A stretch of DNA of 64,000 nt from Mytilus galloprovincialis (GCF_965363235.1 NC_134844.1:19016646-19080645); one strand, 5' to 3'. Shown: positions 34,673-46,675, counted from the stretch's first letter. Notes: generated by a model not told the origin, from the sequence alone. Numbers and translations: made by a program.

Positions 34673-34686
34673 CATTACCATCCAGT

Positions 34687-35110
34687 GGGAAAGCCAGTGA
34701 CATTGAAGAGCTACTTCCGGTAGTCCCGCGGGAAAGGGGACATAATCTAAAAATTTTGAGGTGGCGCTGTAACCAGCGTGTAAACAAAAACGTAGCCTGT
34801 GCTTCAGACAATAAATCTATTAAAACAACTTATCATCCATCAGTATTTGAGTTTAATTTTTCATTAGAATAGATTTTGTCACACGACTGCCAAATTCGGT
34901 ATTCAAATAAGTGCTCCGTTATTGAAATATGATAATCCAAAAGACTACCTCCGTTGATTTCCAAAAAACCGCGGGTAATCCCCACGACTACAAACAACTG
35001 ACACAAATGCATCCTAAAGCTTTTCATTGGTCGAGATATAAATAAATGTGACCTAGAAACATATGGGCACATGACTATGTACAGGATTCCCCGTCACTCT
35101 GAGTCTTGTT
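34687..35110 (+). repeat. GC-richer segment, left arm of a diverged inverted pair
   Basis: It starts gtgggaaagccagtgac and includes 'ttccggtagtcccgcgggaa', 'gaggtggcgctgtaaccagc', 'aactgacacaaatgcatcct', 'tataaataaatgtgacc' and 'ccgtcactctgag'. The reverse-complement counterpart is 38.94-39.42 kb. It is either an old repeat family or duplicated regulatory DNA; no coding evidence. Confidence 0.45.
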
Positions 35111-36660
35111 TACATAATAAATACTTCAACCGGAGGTCAAAATTCAACATTTTTCAGACGTTTTGGGAGTTATTTCGGTGCAAAATCAAGCAAATTATGT
35201 CATATTTTACAGATTTTAAGCACAAAATTGATTGAGACAACGAAGGGTGATGATGTTTTCAGGATTTTAAATATATTTTTCTTAAAACGTTGAGTGGTTG
35301 AAGGCTTTACAACGTCATTTGTTGATGTTTACAATATTTGCTCAAACTCCTCGTATCACATTTTCTGTAGTTATTTAATTATGCTGGTGACATATAACAG
35401 ATTTATGGGCGAGATTTATGTATAACATTGAAACTGATTTAATCTATGAACGAATTTGTCCATTTAAATAACTTCCATTGTCTGGAAGTAGACCTACCCC
35501 CCTTTTTTCAACAAAAAAAATTTCAGTTAGTCAAAAGTTGTTGTCTGAATAAGCATGCAAAAGTGCAAAGTGTAAGCACTCAGCTAGTCTTTGTTTTAAG
35601 CCAATTTTTAGGGTAATGGTTACAGTCATTCTTTGCAATTTGATTCTGTAAATTATTATAAATCTGAAATGTTTCAACTTGTCAATTTTAAAAAGTACAT
35701 GTACCAATCAACAAGAATTGCCTGCCTAAACACTCACACATGTTTATAAATGTCTGTCCTTATTATGCGTATCAAGCAACCTGATGTACACTGTGACTAA
35801 CTATTCATGTTTGAGTGTTTCTGGGCCCTGGGGCATATTTAACTCTTGAGAACTTGAGATTAACATTCAATAGGAATGCCCAATGCCTAGTACATCAAAT
35901 TCTTAATACATGTTAGAGCTACATGTATATGAATATTTAAAGCATTAACAAAATGCTATATTCCAAGGTCTGGTATATGAATGTCTCACTCTGATTTTGG
36001 TGATCCTGTTTTGTTGCATTGATATAACTGCTTGACCCATATTTTTATTTTACACCAGTTTACAAGAAAACAAATCTTGGACACAGGATCTATTCTTTAT
36101 TAAGAATCATACCATTCCTATATCTGTGTGCTGATTTTTCTGCAATAGAATACCTTTTCACACATTTTACTCCATTCTAAAAGCACACAATTGCAATAAT
36201 TTGCAAAATCATGTGTTTACATATCTAGGAAAAGGGTACATAGACATCTCATTCATAGTACTACACAAGGAGCAGGATCTGCTTATTCTTCCAGAGCACA
36301 TGAGATCAATTATATGTTGTGGGTTCAAGTTGATCAGTTTTCTTTTTTCTAATTTGTATATTAGTTTAATCTTTTCATCAAAAAGTCTGAAAAAAGAGAT
36401 ATGTATCTACTGAAAATGATTTATTTAGGTGCAGGGGTTGCCACACTTTGAAATCTACATGGAAGCAAAACAGTGAAAGGTCATGTTCATGATAGGCTAC
36501 TTGAGAGACCTCACTATGTCTAGGAGAAGTGAACAATTCTAGAAACTTTCCATTTAAGTCATTCAAACCTTATAAAGAATAAAAGACCATCATTTTGACT
36601 TTTTATATCTTTTTTTTTCTTATGTCTCAAATACTACAGTACATACATGTATATTTCTGA
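35111..36660. other. No recognisable gene
   Basis: AT-rich DNA. Short opposed frames at 36201-36413 and 36378-36566 have no recognisable content. Confidence 0.45.
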
Positions 36661-36661
36661 T

Positions 36662-36778
36662 ACCAGTGACCGATCCAGAACTTTTTCTATTTTTTTGGGG
36701 GGGGGGGGGGTAAGGGGTTGCTGCTGCTGACTAACTTAGGAGGGACCCGCTCCAGTGATTCCCTATTTAATCAAAGTA
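36662..36778 (-). repeat. Diverged 'ggatcc' repeat with poly-G, copy 4
   Basis: 'accagtgaccgatccagaac', a run of 13 G, 'aggagggacccgctccagtg' and 'attccctatttaatcaa' follow the same order as the other copies. Confidence 0.6.
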
Positions 36779-37264
36779 AGTAATATTGCATTGCAACAGT
36801 ATAGTGTCTCATGTACATTTACCCCACGTTATCAATATAAAATGGTGGAGTGTTTCACATTGTATGTGTATTTGAAAATATAAAAATGTTTAGAAATAAA
36901 AGTTTATTAAATGATGAATAAATACAAAGTCATAAAAATAATGTTAAAATGAAAAATATGTAAAAAGTATTTTAAACATTTAAGGAGAACTATTCGTCTA
37001 TTGTTAAAATTAAAAAGTTTTTTTAAAGTAAAATCAAGTCAAATAGTCCTCTGTCCCATACATGTAAATCCTCAATATAGAAATCCTGCTCTTCTTATTC
37101 CTATTGTTATCTGAAAATATATAATTTATGCAGATGATATTATCAAATGAATATAATTGCAAACTTCTCTAGATTTTCTATATGATCGGTAAATTATAAT
37201 ATATTTCAATTGTCTACTGACAGAAACATGATCTTCTGAGGTCCCAATTAAAAAAAAAAATGTT

Positions 37265-37355
37265 GAAAGGAAATACTGGAATCCGAAGGATCAATCTCGA
37301 AATCCTGAGCTATAAAATTACCAAATCCAGACGTCCCGAAAAAGGTTCTCTAGAA
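37265..37355. repeat. 'cccgaaatccc' dispersed repeat, truncated copy 3
   Basis: 'ggatcaatctcgaaatcctg', 'agctataaaattaccaaatc' and 'cagacgtcccgaaaaaggtt' match the right part of the 3.08-kb copy. Confidence 0.6.
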
Positions 37356-37950
37356 AAGGTAATACTTATACACACCAACAGATGTTTGGAAAAAATTTCT
37401 ACTTATAAATTCATTTACTTAGTATTTAAAATTCATCACCATAATAACATATCAACCTTTTTAAAAGATATAAATAATGTTTTAATAAAGTATAACGTAA
37501 TATGCAACATTAAATTATCTTACAGGTATCTGTTATTTAAAAGATAACTTTTCATTCAATCATTCATATCTTTAATTCTTCATACCAGTAATTGATAATA
37601 AATGTATCCAACGCCAATAAAACCTGGCCACAACACCAAGCCAATACTGAAGGTGGCAATAAAATTCAACAATAAATCACATAATTTTTTTTTAGCATGG
37701 AAGGAGGGACAGAATTTATACTTTCCTACTGGTGAATATTTCATATACCTGAAACCTTTTAAAAGATATTTTACATGCCCATATGCACTATTCAGCAAAA
37801 ATAATAGAACTGTTGTTCACATAGACAAGGGTCTGGATGGGGTGTTCTGCATTTCTTTATCATTTAATCTTTTAGGTCACTGGTCTCTATTTTTTTTTAT
37901 ACTTTTTGTCCATAATTTCTCTTTCCTCAATATATAAATTAGCACATCAA

Positions 37951-38160
37951 TACTGTAAATTCAGAAATTATTGCGAGGTTTTTATTATTGCGAAAAATGC
38001 GACAGAGTTGTAAACGCAATAATTAAAACTTGCATTTTGTAATATTTTAACTGAATTAAGCATGACTTTTCTCAAAATCGTAAAAATTAAAATTGCATTC
38101 AAGTTTAAAATGACAAAATCGCAATAATAAGTGCACGCAATAATTTCTGAATTTACAGTA
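37951..38160. mobile_element. MITE with 25-bp terminal inverted repeats and TA target site
   Basis: The left end tactgtaaattcagaaatta then ttgcg is matched exactly by the inverted right end (cgcaataatttctgaatt then tacagta). Inner arms (ttattattgcg and cgcaataataa) pair as well. Reading the terminal TA as target duplication gives a 206-bp element, which fits a Tc1/mariner-type MITE. There is no coding capacity. The pairing is nearly perfect, so the copy is relatively young. Confidence 0.9.
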
Positions 38161-38392
38161 GTTCAAAATGATTATGACCAGACCTAAGGCTTGCTGCTAA
38201 GAATATTAAGATTTTTTTCTGGGATGCATAGGAAGTCGTCCCAGAAAAAAAGTAGTCTTGTCAGACTTCATAATAATTTGGACTAGCATGTCATTTGCTC
38301 TATTTTTTACTTATTTTATGGTAAATTTTCTCTATTCTTGTTCCTATAGTAATAATTCTCTAATTCTTTATACGTTTTAATAATCATAGTTC

Positions 38393-38505
38393 CCAGTAAC
38401 AGATCCAGGGATAGGGTTCCAGGGATTGGAATCTCCCTTTTTGGGGATGATCAATGCATTTGAATGGGGACATATAGTTGGAACCCCCCTTTGTCCTGGG
38501 GTAGT
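38393..38505 (+). repeat. 'ggatcc' / 'ggggacatatagttgg' repeat, second copy
   Basis: 'aacagatccagggatagggt', 'ggggatgatcaatgc', 'ggggacatatagttggaacc' and 'ccccctttgtcctggg' match the interior of the 1.73-kb copy. The two overlapping forward frames here are shadows. Confidence 0.65.
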
Positions 38506-38939
38506 TATTTTTTTCATATATTTTTATTTTGTTTGTGTTTTGTGTTTTTTGTCACACTTTTTGGGTTCAAAAATAAAAATATTCACCTTTTTACTATTCG
38601 AGACAACCAAACAAATCAGCACATTACATTACACAACTGCAAAACTTTAATTAAAATTTAAATGCTAACATTGACCTGCCAAAATTGAAGTTTTATTCAA
38701 ATTGAAGTCTCACGCTGGAAAAGGGGCGTTTATTTACATGTGGTCTACGGAAATTTACTGGATTTAAGAATCGAAAAGAGGCAAACATGTAGCCATAACC
38801 CGATCAGATCAATAAATTATGTTATGGATAGTATTAATATCTTTCTACTAACCATTAAAAGTAATAATACTAGGATTTCGTGAGCTCAGAAACCTTAATC
38901 TGTTGAAAAATGGCGTCGATTTGTGTGCTTCCTTTTCGC

Positions 38940-39420
38940 AGCCTCAGTTACAATTTGACACGGAGTGATGGGTATTTATGCAAATATTTAGGGACTCCTA
39001 TCATCATAGATGCTATTTTTGGTCATTTTATATTTAAATAGCCAATAGGATGCAAATGTGTCAGTTATTTTCAGAAGGGGAAAACACCCGCCATATTTTT
39101 ATCTCCCAAATTAACAACGTCACTTGCCACTTTCAGAAGTTCGTTTCTTGTAAAATAAAATCTTCTAAGAAGAAAAAATAGCATGGTCACCTGTAAAACT
39201 TACCTATATAACTTATTGATGATGAAATGACACAAGTTTAATTGTCTTTAATGATAAATTTCTCGAAAAATCACACGTACACGATGTAAACAAATTGCCG
39301 CGATGGCGCGATACTGTCGCCCTCTATGAAAAATCGCAATTGTCGCCCTTGATTTTCTGGCCTTTACGTCATATGGAAGGAGGCGCAGAATCGATCCGTG
39401 GCTTTCCCACTGATCATGAG
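38940..39420 (-). repeat. GC-richer segment, right arm of a diverged inverted pair
   Basis: On the minus strand it starts gtgggaaagccacggatcg and carries 'gggcgacagtatcgcgccat', 'aactgacacatttgcatcct', 'ttaaatataaaatgacc' and 'cccatcactccgtg', in the order seen on the plus strand at 34.69-35.11 kb. The two arms are about 3.8 kb apart. Confidence 0.45.
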
Positions 39421-39439
39421 AGATCGCCTAGCCTTACAG

Positions 39440-40165
39440 TCATGGTTCAGTGATTAATACTTTTGCAAAAAATGTGTCACAAGATATAAATATTGACATT
39501 AAACTTATTGAGGAAACTAAAACTTTAAAACAGACTAAAATGTTAAAACCCCAATTAAAAAAAAGTTATATCAACTATTATCAAACTATTATTGATGATA
39601 AAATAAATAACTTAAATGAAAATAATAAAATATATCTATATAAATTTCTTAAATCTAATATAAATAACCAAATGCAATACTACCTATCACACCCAAGTAA
39701 AGAGACAAGAAAAATGTTAACCAAATTTAGAATAAGCGATCATTGTCTCTTCATAGAAACTGGACGATATACCAAAATACCACGAAATGAAAGAAAATGT
39801 AAAATATGTAATATCTTAGACGATGAATTTCATTTTTTCTTCAACTGTAAAATAAATAAAAATATAAGAGAAATCTTTCTAAAATATTATATACAAAAAT
39901 ATGTAAATTTTAATACACTTAATTTTACTGATAAACTCGTGATAATACTTAATCCATCAACACCATATGATGTAAAAGCAGTTGTTTCTTTTATTAAAGA
40001 GTCATTAGAACTGAGGAAAGGAGAACAGTAACTGTTTTTATCATATTTCTTATAATATTGTCGAGTTTTCATCATGTTTCATTATGTTTGTTTGTCAATG
40101 TATTTGCCACAACCAAAATTGGTTTTTGTATGTTTTGCAAATAAAGATAGAAATTAATGTTCAGT
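39440..40165 (+). mobile_element. 3' end of a LINE (non-LTR retrotransposon), 5'-truncated
   Basis: A 193-codon frame (39450-40031) has the zinc-binding tail typical of LINE reverse-transcriptase proteins: LTKFRISDHCLFIETGRYTK, IPRNERKCKICN, then DDEFHFFFNC, giving Cys-x2-Cys ... His ... Cys. The reverse transcriptase core is missing, so this is the C-terminal remnant left by 5' truncation. About 130 bp of 3' tail follows, ending near 'gcaaataaagatagaaatta'. Coding is very AT-rich. The remaining frame is uninterrupted, so the insertion is not very old. The clade (CR1/L2-like or other) cannot be fixed from this piece. Confidence 0.75.
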
Positions 40166-41280
40166 TTTAGGTATTTGTTTCTCTGAAACTAAGTAATTCA
40201 TTATGTTTATTCAATGAATAGAATAATTGTAAGGTTTACACATCTATCTAACAAGGTTCATCTGACCTTGACCTTATTTTCATGGATATTTTAGTCCATA
40301 GTTTTTGGAAAGTTTGCTATAGCTTGCTATTGCTGCTACTTTCCTTAGGCGTCGGCCTCAAACTTCCGGTTGACAGATTATCGCAATATATTCTGCTCCG
40401 AGATAATGTAGTACTAGTGTTTGAGTTCTGATTCTTGGAAGATTCTTTTAAAATTTTGAGTAACTACTGTTTTGACTGAAAATATTACAGCTTGAATAAA
40501 AAGAAATGAATATTCACCGACGATTCAGATGAATTTAACTTCATTTTAAAAATGAGTATTACAAACACTACTTCGCGGATCTGCCATGCGCTGTAGAGAA
40601 AATCACAAGAAATCTACGCGAGATTGCGTTTTCATTCATTCATGAATATTTCATGAATGAACATTTCCCCGCTCTACTTTTACCTGTTTACTATATGTAC
40701 GTACGTAAACGTGGTAAAATCCCGAGTGTATCGAAAGAATAGGGAATGACTGATTAAAATGCGAGAACAAGTTGACATTTTGACCAAGCCGTCGGATAAT
40801 TGAAAAGTGATAATGGTTTGTTTAAACAAAACACAGGTGAAAGAATATAAAATACTCGATAATTATTTTATATGTCTAACGTCTCACGCCAAGGACGAGT
40901 AAAGGTAAAAATGACCGGCTTTAATAACAAAAACTGTGAATTTTTAAAAATGCATTGTTTTTGTCTAAACATCGATCGGAAGATTTTGATGCCAAAAATC
41001 ATTTGAAAACTTAATTCCGTTATTTAAATACTAATTGTTTCACATTCCAATGTGGATATTAGGAACTTTACTCGTTCAGCATGCTCAAGTGGATCAAACT
41101 GACAGCAGAAAAACATTGACCCAACGTCAGTTCTTCTTCAGTCTTCTTCCAATAATTTACATCATACCACTTCTGGTGTGTTATTGTAAATTCGTATCAT
41201 ATAGCATCCGTATTAAAAAGCAACCGAGTCAGCATCCACTTCTTCAAAATTTTGACGGGACGTATTATGGTATACAAATG
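40166..41280. other. Non-coding stretch
   Basis: About 40.25-40.32 kb is a fragment of the 'ccttgacctcattttcatgg' family of 43.7 kb. The perfect palindrome at 40635-40661 is listed separately. The frame at 41035-41361 has no recognisable domain and runs into a microsatellite. Confidence 0.45.
40635..40661. repeat. Perfect 12-bp inverted repeat with 3-bp loop
   Basis: TTCATTCATGAA-TAT-TTCATGAATGAA. The arms also contain the shorter palindrome TTCATGAA. Function unknown. Confidence 0.85.
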
Positions 41281-41283
41281 TCC

Positions 41284-41306
41284 GGTGTCCGTCCGTCTGT
41301 CTGTCT

Positions 41307-41337
<31 letters not shown>

Positions 41338-41340
41338 CGG
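41284..41340 (+). repeat. TCTG/TCCG tetranucleotide microsatellite
   Basis: A run of about 12 ctgt/ccgt units lies directly before the 162-bp array starting at 41346. It produces overlapping RTDGRTDRQTD-type and VRLSVCLSV-type shadow frames. Confidence 0.95.
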
Positions 41341-41345
41341 CGTAA

Positions 41346-42070
41346 ACATGTCGCACCGTAACTTGAGAACGACTTATCCAAATTTCATGAAACTTAACAT
41401 AGTTGTTTCTTATGATGGTCAAATGATCTGTATACTTTTTGGTGAAAATAAGATTAAACCCTTTTGAGTAACGGCACTTTGTAACTAAAACAAGGGTGTG
41501 TTTTTTTACACATGTCGCACCGTATCTCAAAAACGATTCTTGATTATGGCTTAAAACTTTAAACACTTCTTAGTTATATTAATCTTAATATCTGTATACT
41601 TTTTGGTGATGATTCAAAATTTTATTTTTGAGTTATTGAGTATTTTGTAAAAAAGGGGGAGTTTTTTTTTACATGTCACACCATATCTCAAAAACGATTT
41701 ATGATTATTACTTAAAACTTTACACATGTCTTTGTTATATTAATCTAAAGATCTGTATACTTTTTGGAGATGATTCAAAATTTCATTTTTGAGTTATTGA
41801 GTATTTTGTAAAAAAGGGGGAGGGTTTTTTTTACATGTTGTGCCGTATCTCAAAAACAATTTATGATTATTGCTTAAAACATTACACACTTTTTTGTTAT
41901 ATTAATCTAAAGATCTGTATACTTTTTGGTTTTGATTCAAAATTTAATTGTAGTGATATTTAGTTTTAAAAAAAAAACAGGGTTGGGGTTTTCACATGTC
42001 TCGCCGTGTCTCAAAAACAATATATGGTTATTGCTTAAAACTTTCTCAGAAACTATTTATGATTATTGCA
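41346..42070 (+). repeat. Tandem array, ~162-bp unit, about 4.5 copies
   Basis: The unit start acatgt(c)(g/a)c recurs at 41346, 41510, 41671, 41833 and 41994 (spacings 164, 161, 162, 161). The first unit reads cgtaacttgagaacgac then ccaaatttcatgaaacttaa. Later units read 'cgtatctcaaaaacgatt ... gattattgcttaaaacttt ... atctgtatactttttggtg'. Confidence 0.9.
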
Positions 42071-42234
42071 TAAAACTTCCACACAAGACGTCGGGCGTAT
42101 CATGCGCTGTTTATTATTCCTGTGGTCATACTGCTGTTGTTATGCTCCCACCGTATTGAGTTTTATCCTTGTTCTGCTGTAAGTATGTATGTTCTTCCCT
42201 TACTTGTACGTACATGTACCTCCGTACATCCCAA

Positions 42235-43060
42235 AATTCGTTTCTGTTCTCTTACTTTAGTTTGCCTGAACCAAATTGTATGAAACTTATACGCAATGCT
42301 TATAACCACAATTCACAAGTCAAGTGAATTTTAGTTGCGTCACTTTTACCATTCTAGCATTTTATGCTACTTTACAAAAAGCAAAGTTGCTTGAAATTTT
42401 AGTTTCTGTTCTCTAACTTTAGTTTGTCTTAACCAAATGCTATGAATCGTATACACAATGCTCATTACCACAAACACTGATCAAGTTTGAATTTTGGTGG
42501 CGATAGTTATACCATTTTAGAGTTATGCCCCTTTACATATGTAAAAAATTGCTTACTATTTTCGTTTCAGTTATCTAACTTCAGTTCGCTCAACCAAATG
42601 TTATGAAATTTATACAGTGTTAATACTTTTAACAATAAAACAAAGATCAGTCTTGAATTTTGGTGGAGTAATTTTTACTGCTCTAGGGTTGTGCCTCGTT
42701 ACAAATGGAACCAGATGCTCCGCTGGGCACATCTTTATACGACCACAGAGGTCGAAACCCTGAACAGTTGGCGCAAGTATGGACACAACATTCAAGCTTG
42801 ATATAGCTCTGAATTTGGATTGCGATCAAATTTTTGACATAAAATTAATATATAGGTTTCTGACACAAAACAAATGTCAAGATCTAACAAATCTATTGCG
42901 CAATACTACATGTAATTAGAATGTATACACAATGCTTATTACCCCATAACTCAGATCAAGTACACATTTTGGTAGCGTCATGCACATTTACAGTTCTTGA
43001 GTTGTGACCCTTTATAACATTAATGCTAGCGGGGGGCATCATTTGTGTCCCATGGACACG
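42235..43060 (+). repeat. Tandem array, 162-bp unit, about four copies plus tail
   Basis: The anchor actttagtttgcc recurs at 42254, 42416 and 42578 (exactly 162 and 162), followed in the first unit by ccaaattgtatgaaacttat. Later parts are interrupted by a tail with 'gggcacatctttatacgacc', 'acagttggcgcaagtatgga' and 'tgcgatcaaatttttgac'. A final partial unit lies at about 42.92-43.02 kb. An inverted copy of the tail is at 59.2 kb. Confidence 0.88.
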
Positions 43061-43139
43061 TTCCCTATTTTAGATAAAAGCCTTTAATATAAATTCACTT
43101 TCATTACATTTGTATTGATTTAAGTTACTGTAACTGTCT

Positions 43140-43465
43140 TATTTATAAAAAAGGATGTGGTATTTTTTGCAAAGAACCAATGCTATCCAAAAGAGTTCAA
43201 AGGAGGAAAATGTATTAATAACTATAGGCCACCATATGGTCGTCAATAATGAGAAATATCTGTACCATATACATACAGAAAGCTATAAAAGGCCCCGATA
43301 GGAAACATGTGGAGCAATTCAAACAAAAAAACTTACGTGTTAATTTTCTAAAAACAAATATGAAGGATCTAAACCAATAGAAAAATACTAATTCACAGGC
43401 CCTTGATGTTGACATGGCATGGGTACTTAAAAAGAAATTATCAGAGATATCTGTGTATTTCAATA
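43140..43465 (-). repeat. Diverged family M repeat
   Basis: 'aaaggatgtggtat', 'taactataggccaccatatg', 'gtcgtcaataatgagaaata', 'gctataaaaggccccgatag' and 'gagcaattcaaacaaaaaaa' are in family M order. The 82-codon minus frame is a shadow. Confidence 0.6.
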
Positions 43466-43689
43466 TTTTAGATCTACAGTTTTAGGTTGCAATAGAAAAT
43501 ATCAAAACTTTTTATGACAAACATGAAAAAAGTGATTTTTGATAATTACTGACAAGACAATGGTTTAGTTTAAAACATCCAAGCTGTGATGAAATACATT
43601 TTTGAAATAATATACGTCTATAACCTTTTGGAATAATACACAGCTACAGTTGCAAACTTTCCAGAGGTGCTATCCAGCACTTTGATTTT

Positions 43690-44720
43690 TTTTGATGAGC
43701 CTGCGACTTTTGTCACAAAAAGCTCGACATAGAGATAGTGATCTGGTGGCGGCAGCGGTGTTAGCTAACTTCTTAAAAGCTTTATATTTTAGAAGGTTGA
43801 AGACCTGGATGCTTCATACTTTGTATATAGATGCCTCATGTTACGAAGTTTCCGTCAGTCACATGTCCAATGTCCTTGACCTCATTTTCATGGTTCAGTG
43901 ACTACTTGAAAAAAAAGTTAAGATATTTTGTAATGTTAAATTCTCTCTTATTATTAGTAATAGGATAACGATATTTTGTATGTGCGTACCTTGCAAGGTC
44001 CTCATGCCCGTCGACAGTTTTCACTTGACCTCGACCTCATTTCATGGATCACTGAACAAGGTTAAGGATTGGTGGTCAAGTCCATATCTTAGATATTATA
44101 AGCAATAGGTCTTGTATATTCGATATATGGAAGGACTATAAGGTGTACATGTCCAACTGGCAGTGTCATCTGACCTTGACCTCATTTTCATGGTTCAGTG
44201 GTTATAGTTAAGTTTTTGTATTTTGGTCTGTTTTACTTATATTGTATGCAATAGGTCTACTATATTTGTTGTATGGAATAATTGTAAGGTGTACATGTCT
44301 AGCGTGCAGGTGTCATCTGACCTTGACCTCAGTTTCATGGTTCAGTGGTAAAAGTTAAGTTTTTGTGTTTTGGTCTTTTTTTCTAACACTATATGCAATA
44401 GGTCAACTATATTTGGTCAGTCACATAGGTTTTATTTGACCTTGACCTAATTTTCACGGTTCATTGCTCAGTGTTTAGTGTTTTTGTGTTTTGGTGTGTT
44501 TTTCTTAAACTATAAGCAATAGGTCAACTATATTTGTTGTATGGAAGAATTGTTAGCTGTACATGTCTGCCTGGCATGGTTCATTAGTCAATGTTTAATT
44601 TTCTTGGTTAATGTTAAGTTTATATGACAGTTGTAACAAAGCTTTATATTTAGGACTATCAACATAATATTAATGATTGGTAAAGAAGGCGAGACATTTC
44701 AGCGTGTGCACTCTCTTAGA
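43690..44720 (+). repeat. ~1-kb element with ~147-bp internal tandem units
   Basis: Head 'gatgagcctgcgacttttgt' and 'agctcgacatagagatagtg', then units around 'ccttgacctcattttcatgg', 'ttcagtggtt', 'tttttgtgttttggtct', 'ctata(t/a)gcaataggtc' and 'gtaaggtgtacatgtc'. The unit start is at 44171 and 44318 (147 bp), then 44437 (119 bp, a deleted unit). Tail 'gtaaagaaggcgagacattt' and 'cagcgtgtgcactct'. It looks nearly full length. The 69-codon frame in the head is a shadow. Confidence 0.8.
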
Positions 44721-44739
44721 AGTAAAAAAAAGTTATAAA

Positions 44740-45600
44740 AGATATTCAAAAATAGGTTAACTGTATTTGGTATACAGAATGATTGAAGTTAACGTGTTTG
44801 TCTGATGAGGTACATCTGACCTTGACCTTATTTTCATGTTTTTTGGTCTGCATTGACTTTTCATGACACGGTTCCAATTAACTAATGTGAGTATCAGATT
44901 ATTGTAAGGTGGTTTATCTAAAATTTCTGTTATTTTCATAGGTCATTGCAATTGATAATGTTGCCTGTTTTAAACCTTATTTCTTTTTAAAGACTTTCAA
45001 CTATTAGACAGATGCCAAGTGACCAAGAAGAGCTCGCTTGGCCCTTATGGCCTTGTGAGATAAACAGTACAGATCAGAGAGTACTCACAGTTTAAGTGAC
45101 AAAACAATTAATAAAAAAAATATGTATCTAAGACTAAAATATCAATCGGTACACATTCAACATCCAAAGAATTAAATATAAAGACACCATTACCAGTCAT
45201 AGAAAAATATGACCTTGTTACACAGCCAAATTATAGGTATCTACAGATTGTAGTACCCTGAAAGAACATATGTGTTATATTTTATATGGTTTTAATTTAC
45301 TAATAAAAAAATCAATACTTATACCAACAAAATCATTATCCAAAGATTAAACTACTGTGTTGAATAGGTAAACCTTTTAGATTTTTTTATTCAAATTGTA
45401 TTTAAATTTCCAGGCTTGATTAACAACATTAATGTAAAATTTAGGATGTTCCATTTTATTTGAAATAAGTTTTCTACAGGACCAGTAAAACTTGCACACC
45501 AAATATTTGTATTTATGAGTTAACTGCAATTTCAGTCATGTTGACATATTTGTAGATCTTATTCTGATCGTTTTCCTTTTTAGAAGAATTTTCTTCAGAA
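44740..45600. other. Non-coding stretch with one repeat fragment
   Basis: A further fragment of the 'ctgaccttgaccttattttc' family lies at 44.75-44.92 kb. The rest holds nothing I recognise. Confidence 0.45.
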
Positions 45601-45611
45601 ATAGCTTTTTT

Positions 45612-45760
45612 TATGATTTCCGGACTGTGCGTCCATTAGTTCGCTCATCTGCCAGTCTGTCCCACTTTAGGTTTAAGTTTTTGGTCAAGGTAGTGTTTGA
45701 TGAAGTTGAAGTCCAATCAACTTAAAACTTATTACCACGACAGTGCAAGTGGTGCATCCC
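45612..45760 (+). repeat. 'ggtcaaggtag ... caatcaactt' repeat fragment
   Basis: 'gtgcgtccattagttcgctc', 'tttttggtcaaggtagtg', 'gatgaagttgaagtccaatc' and 'cagtgcaagtggtgcatcc' match the families at 3.30, 14.3 and 49.0 kb. Confidence 0.7.
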
Positions 45761-46209
45761 TTTTGCTATTCCTTTGGTTTTTGTTCACTTATAATTTTGA
45801 TATTGATGGCAAAGAATAAACAAGTAAAACTATGAGCTACTGCTCACTCAGTCTGATGATACCCCTACTGTGACTGCATTATATCAATAGTATAAAAAGA
45901 TGTAACTGTTTGGTAAACAGGAAGTTGTTGATTGATGAATCTGAAAACGAATCACAGGGTATAGCTGACTCATAAAACCTTGAACCCAAATTTCAGAAAT
46001 CATTGTAATTTAGTTCCTGAGAAAGATGGGACAAAAAATATCCATGGAACCAAGGGTGGACAGATGGACCCGACCTTTTTAAAATACTTACTATGGTTCA
46101 TTTATAGCTTGTTAAGTCTTTGGAGTGATTTAGAGATGAATACTATTTTCCATTTTAGACTACATGTTGACCTCTACATTTTTTCATTTTAAACTTTTAT
46201 TTGCTGCCT

Positions 46210-46548
46210 CATTCATGTCCAACCTTTTGCCTTACTCATACTTTCTGATTAATTTTTAACCCTGCCACATTCTGTATGTGCCTGTCCGAAGTCAAGAGTG
46301 TAATTCAGTGGTTGTTGTATGTTGTTGTGTAGTATATTTGTTTTTCATTCATTATTGTGTACATATTAAGATTAGGCGGCACGTTTTCTCGTTTAAATCA
46401 GTTTTACATTTGTCATTTCTGGGCTGACTTTGGGGTATGGGATTTGCTCATTGTTAAAGACCATTCAGTGAACTATAGTTGTTAATTTGTGTCCTTTAGT
46501 GACTCTGGTGGAGAGTTGTCTCATTGAAAATCGTACCACATCTTCTTA
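46210..46548 (+). repeat. Family M repeat, reverse orientation
   Basis: 'gtgcctgtccgaagtcaaga', 'taattcagtggttgttg', 'tcagttttacatttgtcatt', 'gtatgggatttgctcattgt', 'tggtggagagttgtctcatt' and 'accacatcttctt'. It ends about 110 bp from the poly(A) signal of the thrombospondin-repeat gene. Confidence 0.75.
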
Positions 46549-46675
46549 ATGTTATATGTCAGATTTCCATAATTTGTTGCAGCTAGAAGTTGTAGCTATG
46601 TCACTGGAAATGCTAAATCATTTTTACATTTTCTTAAAAAATTAGAACTGACACAAGGTTGATATTGAAAGTTTT

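Noticed and set aside
34687-35110. Promoter of a host gene
   Set aside because: TATA-like and CpG-containing motifs are present, but an inverted counterpart at 39 kb and the lack of any downstream coding exon make a repeat family equally likely. Kept only as a weak finding.
41213-41566. A 117-codon minus frame rich in TDGRTDRQ
   Set aside because: It translates the tetranucleotide microsatellite and the first satellite unit. There is no domain.
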